NCBI GenBank assembly: GCA_947627575.1
Contig: CANQWN010000009.1
Location: 29,716-93,715 of the forward strand
Direction of reading: 5' to 3'
DNA: 64,000 nt
DNA from: an uncultured Clostridia bacterium
Lineage (GTDB): Bacteria > Bacillota > Clostridia > Christensenellales > Borkfalkiaceae
The notes below the pieces were generated by a model. The model was given only the letters and a program-made list of their open reading frames with translations. It did no database searches and had not been told where the DNA came from. Below, in pieces: positions 1 through 6,596 of the stretch (position 1 is the first letter of the stretch; each line of letters begins with the position of its first letter). The translations under genes were made by a program, and so were the position numbers.

Positions 1-913
1 CGGGGATTCCGTCGTTCTTGGTCAGATTTTCGGGCAAGTCGCGCTTGTCCTCGCTCATCCATTTAGACACCATGCCGTTGTTGTATGTATAACCCATGGA
101 TTCCAATTTCTTCTCCACTGCGGCAATCGTTTCGGGCTGTCCGCTCGGGAATTGAATAAGGACAAGAGGGCGAATAACTTTGTCTTCTACTACTTCCTTA
201 TATCTTTCGGCGATTTCTTTGCGCTTTTTATCTGCAAGTTCCAAAAGGCAATCATAATCAGCGGTAATTTTCATTCCATCAGCCACATCTTCATTCACAT
301 ATATCGCCTTTGTGATTAATCCTTCATTAATAACATCTTCTTCGTTGATTTCAAAATATTCAAAGCGACTATTTTTATTTGCCGTTGCGCTAACTCGAAT
401 GATATGTATAGGTGAAAACGCGTTAATTATAGTATTTGCCTTTGCCGTGTTGTTACTATGCTCTTCATCAATAATAACAATAAATGAAATTCCGTTTCTG
501 TGGGCTTCGGCAATTCTCTCAAATAAATTTTTCTTTTCGTGATCACTAATTGCCCTATTCCCTTTTTTCGTAACCAATTCCCAATTTATAAATGTAGTAC
601 TTTCTGCAAGAAACCCATTCAATAAAGACTCGGAAAGCTTTTGCGTCTTTCGTTGCGCTCCGTTTGTATCCATTTTCTCTTGGCTTTGTTCCTCTAAATT
701 ACCATTGCCGGGACAAAGCCAAATAAATGCTGTCTTATTATTTAACCGCAGATACTCGTCAATAAAGTCTATTAGTATTAACGTCTTCCCCGAACCTGTC
801 GGCGATTTCATGACAATTGTTTGCTTGGTTTGAGTATTCATTGTCATTTGAAGTAATTTAAAAGATGCATCTTGCTGGAACGGGAAAAGCCCGTTAGGTA
901 AATTGATAATCAT
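1..913 (-). CDS. res: Type III restriction endonuclease Res subunit (N-terminal part, cut by window edge)
   Basis: ATP-dependent translocase/nuclease subunit of a type III restriction-modification enzyme; it acts with the Mod subunit to cleave DNA lacking N6-adenine methylation. About 304 residues are visible from the ATG at 913. They contain a superfamily 2 motor core: Walker A SPTGSGKT at residues 37-44, a DEAD-like Walker B DEEH at 149-152 and motif III VSAT at 174-177. The rest of the motor and the C-terminal nuclease domain lie beyond the left edge. The start codon overlaps the mod stop as ATGA, so the genes are translationally coupled. The subunit call rests on the motor motifs plus the adjacent Mod; a full-length gene would be about 900-1000 residues. 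Confidence 0.88.
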   Translation of the reverse strand, partial: MIINLPNGLFPFQQDASFKLLQMTMNTQTKQTIVMKSPTGSGKTLILIDFIDEYLRLNNKTAFIWLCPGNGNLEEQSQEKMDTNGAQRKTQKLSESLLNGFLAESTTFINWELVTKKGNRAISDHEKKNLFERIAEAHRNGISFIVIIDEEHSNNTAKANTIINAFSPIHIIRVSATANKNSRFEYFEINEEDVINEGLITKAIYVNEDVADGMKITADYDCLLELADKKRKEIAERYKEVVEDKVIRPLVLIQFPSGQPETIAAVEKKLESMGYTYNNGMVSKWMSEDKRDLPENLTKNDGIP

Positions 914-2544
914 AAATGTGCTTCCTCTCTTAATTCAAATAGAAAATAATTATCGGGGATAATATGAATTTTCACATTACTTAGTTTTTCTCTTTGTTCA
1001 GTAGTGAGTAAAACATTTTTAGCAATATATAATGCTTTAATTGCTTTAAGTTTTTCAGAATTTTGGAAAAGACAATCGGCCTCGTTATCACTCATAATCA
1101 TTCGGTATCCGCTACCGTCGATTTTAACGCCATGCTCAAGCTGTATCATTTCTGCAATATGTTCTAATAATGCATCAGATAAAAACTCTTCGTCTCGCGA
1201 AACAAAATCGGTACGGTAGTATTTGAGATTGGCGGAAAGCCCATCTGAATATTTACTTCCGTCTGCCCGCGTACCTGTAATTACTGTTTTAACACGGGGA
1301 TAAGTTACCTTGTCGCAGATATCGCTTTCGTTATTTGTGCAAAGAATAACGCGCCGCGAGCCGCCATCCTCTTTATTGAGGTCAAGAACTGCTTGCGCCG
1401 TTGTTCCCGAACCGGCAAAAAAGTCTAAAACAATGCTGTTTGACGGGAAATGTGAAAGTAAAGACCTGATCAAGGCGACAGGTTTTACCGTATCGAATCC
1501 AACCGCCCGGTTGAGTATATCGTTTAATTCATTTTTGCCTTCCTGCGCCGTTCCGACTTTTTCTGATTCCAAATGCGACCAAAAGGGACTGAATGTGCGC
1601 TTTTCATTTTCGTCCTCGGGATAAACAGCTTTTTTTACTATCCCATCTACTATTTCAAGCCTGCCTTGTCGCTCTAATTCGCGCGCTGTTTCCAAGCCGA
1701 TTTGCCATCTCTTCCCATTGCGTGGCAATTGTCCCAAAATCGTAAACTTCATAGAATCGCGGTTGTATGTCCCCGCATCGCTTTTTTCTATAATCTCAAA
1801 GCGACAGGCGCCCAAACGCCCGACATGCGGATATTTTTTGGCGTTTTTAACTTCTTCCAACAAAAAATCATTTTTTTCTGCTTTGTTTTTTGCATAGCAG
1901 TAGATTGATTCGACTTTCTTCTGAATGGAGAACTTTGCCCGTCCCGCATTGGTAGGTTGAGTAGTAGATTCCCACGTCAGTTGTGCAAGAAAATTATCCT
2001 CGCCGAAAACGGAATCGCAAAGCATTTTAAGCGGAGCGCCCTCATAATCATTGATTGAAATAAAAATAACACCAGTTTTACTTAAAAGACGTTGTGCAAT
2101 ACTAAGTCTTTTATCCATAAAAGATAGCCATTTACTATGTTTAAAACTATCTTCATCTCCCACTATGCAATCGTCGTAAATAAAACTTTTGCCTGTATTG
2201 TAGGGCGGATCAATATAGATGACATCGATTTTGCCCTTGTGAGTCTTCTCCAAAAGGTAGAGGCTGTGTAGGTTGTCGCCCTCCAAAAGAAAATTATAAC
2301 CCTCGTCGGGCGCAGCAGTAATTTCCCGTTCTTTTACTTCAGTAAAAACGGGAATATTTGTCCTCATCTGAACGTCAACGTTTTCCTCGTGTTCTTCCCA
2401 AACAAGACCGTACTTCTTTGACACAAGCTCGTTTTCGATTTCCCCAAGTGCGATTAACATTTCGTCGTCGTTCTTGTGTTCTTCCTTGATCTTATTTAAA
2501 AATTCAAGCATTCTTTGCCGCTTCTTCTGTGATAAATTAGGCAT
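910..2544 (-). CDS. mod: Type III restriction-modification DNA methyltransferase (Mod)
   Basis: Site-specific N6-adenine DNA methyltransferase of 544 residues; it provides both modification and target recognition for the type III complex. Motif IV DPPYNTG is at residues 112-118. The SAM-binding motif I FAGSGTT comes later, near residue 374. This order (catalytic motif, recognition region, SAM motif) is the beta class typical of Mod proteins. The recognition domain between the motifs determines the site and cannot be predicted by eye. The gene overlaps the upstream small gene by 8 bases and res by 4, so the set reads as one operon. Length and motif spacing look intact. Confidence 0.93.
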   Translation of the reverse strand: MPNLSQKKRQRMLEFLNKIKEEHKNDDEMLIALGEIENELVSKKYGLVWEEHEENVDVQMRTNIPVFTEVKEREITAAPDEGYNFLLEGDNLHSLYLLEKTHKGKIDVIYIDPPYNTGKSFIYDDCIVGDEDSFKHSKWLSFMDKRLSIAQRLLSKTGVIFISINDYEGAPLKMLCDSVFGEDNFLAQLTWESTTQPTNAGRAKFSIQKKVESIYCYAKNKAEKNDFLLEEVKNAKKYPHVGRLGACRFEIIEKSDAGTYNRDSMKFTILGQLPRNGKRWQIGLETARELERQGRLEIVDGIVKKAVYPEDENEKRTFSPFWSHLESEKVGTAQEGKNELNDILNRAVGFDTVKPVALIRSLLSHFPSNSIVLDFFAGSGTTAQAVLDLNKEDGGSRRVILCTNNESDICDKVTYPRVKTVITGTRADGSKYSDGLSANLKYYRTDFVSRDEEFLSDALLEHIAEMIQLEHGVKIDGSGYRMIMSDNEADCLFQNSEKLKAIKALYIAKNVLLTTEQREKLSNVKIHIIPDNYFLFELREEAHL

Positions 2545-2998
2545 GATTTCCTCCCAAGTGTGATTTCAAATGCTTGATAAAATCATCATCGAAACCCTTA
2601 CCCTTTAATGCGTTCATATATGTATTAAAGAAGGTTTCTTTTACTTTGCCAGCCAAAACGTAATGCAGACAAACATATCCAATGACAATGTGCAGTTGCC
2701 GTGCAATTTCTTCGCACGTTACATGTTTATAGAATTCCGCATCCACGGAATAAACGTAATAGCCCAAAACGGGGGATAGACCGTTTATGAATGATTTGTA
2801 TTTTGCATAAAACTTTTGCAAAACGTCCCACATCCGCTTTTTGTCGGTTAAGTGTGCGGCGTCTCTTGCCTTTTTAATCTTTTCCAATGTTATTGGCAAT
2901 GAACGCATCTTCTCGACTGTTTCTATCGCCGCTTCAACTGCGTCTAACAGACGTTCATCACATTGCCCTTTTTGCCATTGATAATTAAATTCTTCCAT
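2537..2998 (-). CDS. Hypothetical protein upstream of mod
   Basis: A 153-residue, predominantly helical, soluble protein with no signal peptide or membrane segment. I do not recognise the family. The ATG at 2998 is chosen over a TTG at 3010; neither has a strong ribosome binding site. Its stop codon overlaps the mod start by 8 bases, so it is almost certainly co-transcribed and coupled with the restriction-modification genes. That placement suggests an accessory or control role for the type III system, but nothing in the residues proves it. Charged helices and a central hydrophobic stretch (VIGYVCLHYVL, near residue 105) suggest an all-helical bundle. Confidence 0.72.
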   Translation of the reverse strand: MEEFNYQWQKGQCDERLLDAVEAAIETVEKMRSLPITLEKIKKARDAAHLTDKKRMWDVLQKFYAKYKSFINGLSPVLGYYVYSVDAEFYKHVTCEEIARQLHIVIGYVCLHYVLAGKVKETFFNTYMNALKGKGFDDDFIKHLKSHLGGNHA

Positions 2999-3052
2999 AA
3001 CATGCCCCAAACTTTTTCATTTATATAAAAAATGTTGCTTTTTATAATTCTT

Positions 3053-3148
3053 TTACTCGTCTTCCTCGTCCATGTCCATAAGTATCATATCTTCAAGTTG
3101 ACTTTCTTCGGAATCGTCTGTGCCGAAAATCCAATCGAAAATGCCCAT
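3053..3148 (-). CDS. Small acidic peptide (31 aa) at head of the R-M operon
   Basis: Open frame ATG 3148 to TAA 3053, preceded at 6-7 bases by a strong GGGAGG ribosome binding site. It encodes 31 residues: a hydrophobic amphipathic start (MGIFDWIFG) followed by a strongly acidic tail ending DMDEEDE. A TATAAT-like -10 lies just upstream (rc of about 3165-3170). It is the first gene of the type III R-M operon, about 55 bases before the next gene. The good ribosome binding site and the composition bias favour a real small gene; the function is unknown. A leader peptide or small regulatory/DNA-mimic-like peptide are possibilities only. Confidence 0.5.
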   Translation of the reverse strand: MGIFDWIFGTDDSEESQLEDMILMDMDEEDE

Positions 3149-3334
3149 TTTAGCCTCCCGCAAACATTATACAATACTAAATATGACAATAAACAGCATA
3201 ATTAAAAAATTTTTTCAAAAAATCTCCTTTATATAGAATAACATTTTTCAGCGCTAAAATCAATAAAGAATTTGGCAACCAACGGAAACTTTATTCTTCC
3301 TCGTAAGTTCTACCTTATAATATCAGCCTTGTCT

Positions 3335-4243
3335 CTATTCTGTATGCCTTGTGCGCCATAATGCGGCAGGATGGCACGCAATCCGTTGGACGATTTCCCC
3401 ATCGTCAAAAAGGAGTGAAGGGATGTAGACTTTCTCCTTCATTTTCTGCATAAATTCGGTTTCACTCGCAGTCAAATCAATCAGCTCCTTCAAGTAATCA
3501 ATCACGATTGGCTTTGCCTTTTCGATGTCGAAAGTATCCGTTTTGGCGATTACGGGCTTTAACTGCGTCTTAAATTTGTAAAAATTCAAACTTTCGATAT
3601 TGGCGTAGTTCAGCTCTGAAATCGAATAGTCGCCCGCTATGACGCTGTAAAAAATCAAACATCTTTTGAGTAATGTTTTGTCGCTTATGATACCGCGCTC
3701 TATCATAGAATGGACATCATACAAGTCCCGTGGCGTCGCCCGTGCAAGCAATGCGTTGATTTTGCTTGCATATAGTTCGGTCGTGTTCAGCGTGAGAACG
3801 TCAAAGCCGCCGAGAATCCCCTTGGGCAATAGACTCTTTTTTTCAAGGGGAAGTATATGACACCGGTCAAGATAATTGATTTCCACCTTAATATTGTCCC
3901 TATTCCCTGCGCAGTTGATATAACCGAATACGAAGGACGTGAGCGCGAAATACTCCCGTGTGTCAATCAGCGAATACCCCTCCTGTAACATATAATCGGC
4001 TATGCGCTTGCCAATCTTTTCTTTTGCCGCAGGCAACTCCTCGCGGGCGGCGTTCTCTGCATAATCGAGGTCGATATCCACGGAGAGCCGCGGAAGTTCA
4101 ACATCCGTCAAATTGATTGCCGTGCCACCTTTTAAAGCTAACTTTCCACCGATTACAGAGTCGGCGTTCAGGAATCGCAAGACCTCGGCAAGACGCAAGA
4201 CTTTTTCAAGCGTTTCCTTGATGAACCCCGTCTGCGCCGCCAA
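3335..4243 (-). CDS. abiEii: AbiEii-family nucleotidyltransferase toxin (start region damaged)
   Basis: Toxin half of an AbiE-type (type IV-like) toxin-antitoxin/abortive infection pair; the family transfers nucleotides and causes reversible growth arrest. The nucleotidyltransferase signature is clear: LKGGTAINL at residues 38-45, then the metal-binding DID of LSVDIDLDY at 56-58, and a later KINALLARATPRDLYDV segment. The coordinates use the first in-frame initiation codon (TTG 4243). The natural start is probably the ATG at 4273, which directly abuts the antitoxin stop and has a GAGGGAGG site inside the antitoxin gene. That frame has an amber codon TAG at 4261-4259 as codon 5. The rest of the frame is intact to about 302 residues, the usual family length. 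Confidence 0.85.
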   Translation of the reverse strand: MAAQTGFIKETLEKVLRLAEVLRFLNADSVIGGKLALKGGTAINLTDVELPRLSVDIDLDYAENAAREELPAAKEKIGKRIADYMLQEGYSLIDTREYFALTSFVFGYINCAGNRDNIKVEINYLDRCHILPLEKKSLLPKGILGGFDVLTLNTTELYASKINALLARATPRDLYDVHSMIERGIISDKTLLKRCLIFYSVIAGDYSISELNYANIESLNFYKFKTQLKPVIAKTDTFDIEKAKPIVIDYLKELIDLTASETEFMQKMKEKVYIPSLLFDDGEIVQRIACHPAALWRTRHTE

Positions 4244-4273
4244 ACTGCTTAAATATTGCTATGAAAATTCCAT

Positions 4274-5011
4274 TTAATAGCCTCCCTCAAACCGAGAGTC
4301 AAGATTTTTCGGCGCCATCAGTCGCCACTCGGAATTGTATTCCACTTCGCCATATTCGTCTTTCAAAAAGTATTTCACTTGTTTCGTCAAATGCCGTTTG
4401 CACTCCGCAAAAAATGCATCCGAAAGCCCGAATTTGCTTTGATAGTGTTGCAGAATATATCCCGCTTTTTGATAGAGCAGCACACAATGGTAGGCGTCGA
4501 GCGCGCCGAGCAGTTTTTTCTCGTCGAGAATACGAATCTGCCCCAGCGCACCGAGCAGTTCGTCTATCCCGCCGCACGCATCAATGTCGTCAATACAGTC
4601 TATCACCGTCCGTTCGAGGGTAGTAACGCGCACACCCGCCTGTTCTATATACTCAATTCCGTAATCATTTTTCGGCAGTTTGCGGATATAATCGATATCG
4701 AGAAATGTAAACGGGTTGAACCGCGACTTACTCCCAACTGTCACCGTGTGAAACACTTGATTCGCCACACCGTAAAACTCCAATGCCGAATGATAGCAGA
4801 GAAAGGCGTCGTCCGTAATCTTGCTTGCAATCTCGAACTTTGATGCAAGTAGCTCGCCCGTAGCGTCGGAAAGAACATAAAGTCCCTTCCGCACTTTTAC
4901 AATTTTCTTCGAGCGAAGTTTCCCTGCTATCCAATTCTCATACTGCATGTCGCTTGAAAATTGCGGACGCATATCTTTTTTTGTGATAACAAACGGAATC
5001 CATTTTACCAT
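4274..5011 (-). CDS. abiEi: AbiEi antitoxin / transcriptional autorepressor
   Basis: Antitoxin of the AbiE pair, 245 residues. The N-terminal winged helix domain (about residues 5-70) binds the operator. The remainder carries the family signature VRVTTLERTVIDCI. The ATG at 5011 is preferred because AGGTGG lies 7 bases upstream; a TTG at 5017 would be too close to that site. AbiEi proteins neutralise AbiEii and repress their own promoter. Here a perfect TTGACA-N17-TATAAT promoter just upstream overlaps an 18-bp palindrome that fits this. The stop codon directly abuts the toxin's original ATG, so the two genes are translationally coupled. Confidence 0.88.
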   Translation of the reverse strand: MVKWIPFVITKKDMRPQFSSDMQYENWIAGKLRSKKIVKVRKGLYVLSDATGELLASKFEIASKITDDAFLCYHSALEFYGVANQVFHTVTVGSKSRFNPFTFLDIDYIRKLPKNDYGIEYIEQAGVRVTTLERTVIDCIDDIDACGGIDELLGALGQIRILDEKKLLGALDAYHCVLLYQKAGYILQHYQSKFGLSDAFFAECKRHLTKQVKYFLKDEYGEVEYNSEWRLMAPKNLDSRFEGGY

Positions 5012-5035
5012 AGCCAAGCCACCTGATTTTTAACT

Positions 5036-5078
5036 ATTATAGCGCAAAACAATTCAAATGTCAACGGTTATGCGTTGA
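5036..5078 (-). promoter_or_regulatory. abiE promoter with overlapping palindromic operator
   Basis: On the minus strand -35 TTGACA (5064-5059), 17-base spacer and -10 TATAAT (5041-5036), followed by the AbiEi start at 5011. A perfect inverted repeat TCAACG-GTTATG-CGTTGA (5061-5078) overlaps the -35, a natural place for AbiEi autorepression. Confidence 0.8.
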
Positions 5079-5194
5079 TTTAGATAATGATATTAAAAAG
5101 CCCGTAAAAGTTGCTTACAAGAATTTCTGCGCCATAAATGCCCGCCTTTTCCTTTCTGCCTTCTCACCATTTTGGGTGCAATTTGGGTGCAAGT

Positions 5195-5223
5195 AAAAAA
5201 CAGCCCGATTTTGGGCTGTTTTT
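5195..5223. terminator. Bidirectional intrinsic terminator
   Basis: Hairpin ACAGCCC/GGGCTGT with a 6-base loop, flanked by A and T runs on both sides. It lies upstream of the abiE promoter and beside the tRNA fragment. Confidence 0.75.
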
Positions 5224-5260
5224 ATGCAAAAATCGCTTAAAATGAGGCTTTTTGAGTACC

Positions 5261-5324
5261 TGCAAGGGACTTAAAATCCCTCGGACGAAAGTCCGTATCG
5301 GTTCAAGTCCGATCACAAGCACCA
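5261..5324 (+). other. 3' fragment of tRNA-Leu(UAA); probable attachment-site scar
   Basis: The 3' part of a class II tRNA is well formed. The anticodon stem AGGGA/TCCCT (5265-5269/5277-5281) has loop CTTAAAA, giving anticodon TAA. A long variable arm CGGAC-GAAA-GTCCG follows, then a T arm ATCGG-TTCAAGT-CCGAT, then the 3' acceptor strand CACAAGC, discriminator A and encoded CCA. The matching 5' acceptor (GCTTGTG) and the D arm are absent upstream, so this is not a complete gene. Such fragments are left where an element integrates into a tRNA 3' end; the complete tRNA would then lie to the left, outside the window, with the defence genes between. The integrase is not visible. Confidence 0.75.
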
Positions 5325-5350
5325 AAAAGGCAGGGTTTGCCTGCCTTTTG
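5325..5350 (+). terminator. Intrinsic terminator after tRNA fragment
   Basis: AAAGGCAGG / CCTGCCTTTT hairpin directly after the CCA, with a T run. It is typical of a tRNA transcription unit end. Confidence 0.75.
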
Positions 5351-5412
5351 TGCTTTAATGAGAATTGAATAAGTTCGCGCGAGCCGTAAGGCGACGCTCT
5401 CGCCATATGCGA

Positions 5413-5426
5413 GATCACAAGCACCA
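5413..5426 (+). repeat. Second copy of the tRNA 3' end (14-bp direct repeat)
   Basis: GATCACAAGCACCA at 5413-5426 repeats exactly the T-stem/acceptor end at 5311-5324, 102 bases away. Only the last 14 bases are repeated, so this may be a second, older integration scar or the end of a lost tRNA. Confidence 0.5.
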
Positions 5427-5431
5427 CTCAT

Positions 5432-5470
5432 AACGTAAGCTGAAGCAAATTCAGCTTGCGTTATTTTTTA
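5432..5470. terminator. Intrinsic terminator
   Basis: Inverted repeat of 13 bases (AACGTAAGCTGAA / TTCAGCTTGCGTT, one G-T pair) followed by a T-rich tract. It separates the tRNA remnant from the next promoter. Confidence 0.75.
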
Positions 5471-5479
5471 TTTAAAACA

Positions 5480-5508
5480 TTGCAATTTCAACCGGTTTTT
5501 ATTATAAT
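5480..5508 (+). promoter_or_regulatory. Promoter of the Mre11/Rad50-like operon
   Basis: -35 TTGCAA (5480-5485), 17-base spacer, -10 TATAAT (5503-5508). It fixes the transcription start near 5515 and rules out a TTG start at 5508. Confidence 0.8.
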
Positions 5509-5537
5509 TGTATCAGATAAAAAGTGAGGAGCAAAAG

Positions 5538-6596
5538 TTGAAAATATTACATTGTGCCGATATACACCTTGGTTCTAAGATAGAATCGAAATTTCCGAAA
5601 GAAAAATCCGATGAAAGGAAACGCGAATTACGCGCGGCAATGAGTCGTATGGTGGATTATGCAAAAAGTAATGATATAAAGGTAATTATTTTAGCGGGGG
5701 ATATTTTTGATTCAGATCGCCCTTTGAAGAAGGACAAAGAGTTTTTTTACAGTGTGGTGAGGAATAATCCCGAGATAGATTTCTTGTATCTTCGTGGTAA
5801 CCACGACACGATGGAATCATATACCGAATACGACTTGGAAAACTTGAAAACTTTCTCTGACGTATGGACTTCTTACGACTACGGCGATGCGGTTATTACG
5901 GGTTTGGAAATAACAGACAGTAACGCGCTTTCAATGTATTCATCGCTAAATCTTGAAAAGGGGAGAAATAATATTGTCGTATTACACGGACAGACGGGCA
6001 ATACGGGTGGCTTATGCAAGATTCAACTATCAAAGCTACGTAATAAAAACATCGATTATCTTGCGTTGGGGCATATACATACATTTTCTTCAGGCAAGAT
6101 TGACGAACGCGGGCAATATACGTACTCGGGCTGTTTAGAGGGGCGTGGGTTCGACGAGTTCGGGCAGAAAGGCTTTGTGGAAATAATTGTCGATGGAAAA
6201 ATTACATTTAACTTTGTGCCGAACTGTTCGAGAGTATTTGAAGAAATTACCGTTGATTTAAGCGATACTGAAGATTTATTTACCGCTTGCCAGAAAGTGC
6301 AGAGTTTTATAAAGTGCAAGCCCTCCGATATAGTCAGGGTCAATTTGTCGGGTGAGGTTGATTTCGATAACGAAGGATTGGACAAGGAAATAGAAAAGCA
6401 ACTTGAACATAAGTATTACTTTATCTCAGTAAAGAATTCAACTTGCGTAAAATACGACATCGCTTCCGTTGAAGGCGATGTTTCGTTAAGAGGTGAATTT
6501 ATCAGGACTGTTCTGCAAAGCGATTATTCCGAAGAGGACAAAAACGCCATTATTTCCTGTGGGCTAAAAGCGTTACGTGGAGGAGAAGTCGAATAA
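5538..6596 (+). CDS. Metallophosphoesterase, SbcD/Mre11-like (YhaO-type) nuclease
   Basis: Predicted Mn2+-dependent DNA nuclease subunit of 352 residues, partner of the following ATPase. The calcineurin-like metallophosphoesterase motifs are all present in order: CADIHLG near the N-terminus, GDIFD, LRGNHDT, HGQTG and LGHIH. The C-terminal third is the small capping domain seen in SbcD/Mre11 proteins. The TTG at 5538 is chosen because GAGGAG lies just upstream and an in-frame TTG at 5508 is inside the promoter -10. The stop overlaps the next start by one base (TAATG), so the two subunits are coupled. It could serve general repair, but the setting beside DUF262 genes suggests defence. Confidence 0.85.
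   Translation: MKILHCADIHLGSKIESKFPKEKSDERKRELRAAMSRMVDYAKSNDIKVIILAGDIFDSDRPLKKDKEFFYSVVRNNPEIDFLYLRGNHDTMESYTEYDLENLKTFSDVWTSYDYGDAVITGLEITDSNALSMYSSLNLEKGRNNIVVLHGQTGNTGGLCKIQLSKLRNKNIDYLALGHIHTFSSGKIDERGQYTYSGCLEGRGFDEFGQKGFVEIIVDGKITFNFVPNCSRVFEEITVDLSDTEDLFTACQKVQSFIKCKPSDIVRVNLSGEVDFDNEGLDKEIEKQLEHKYYFISVKNSTCVKYDIASVEGDVSLRGEFIRTVLQSDYSEEDKNAIISCGLKALRGGEVE

Noticed and set aside
5065..5193. Plus-strand open frame ending FWVQFGCK, possible integrase C-terminus
   Set aside because: Too short and without the recombinase catalytic residues; kept only as a hint in the attachment-site finding.
5164..5427. Open frame of 87 codons on the minus strand
   Set aside because: It runs through the tRNA fragment and two terminator hairpins; structure explains the sequence better than coding.
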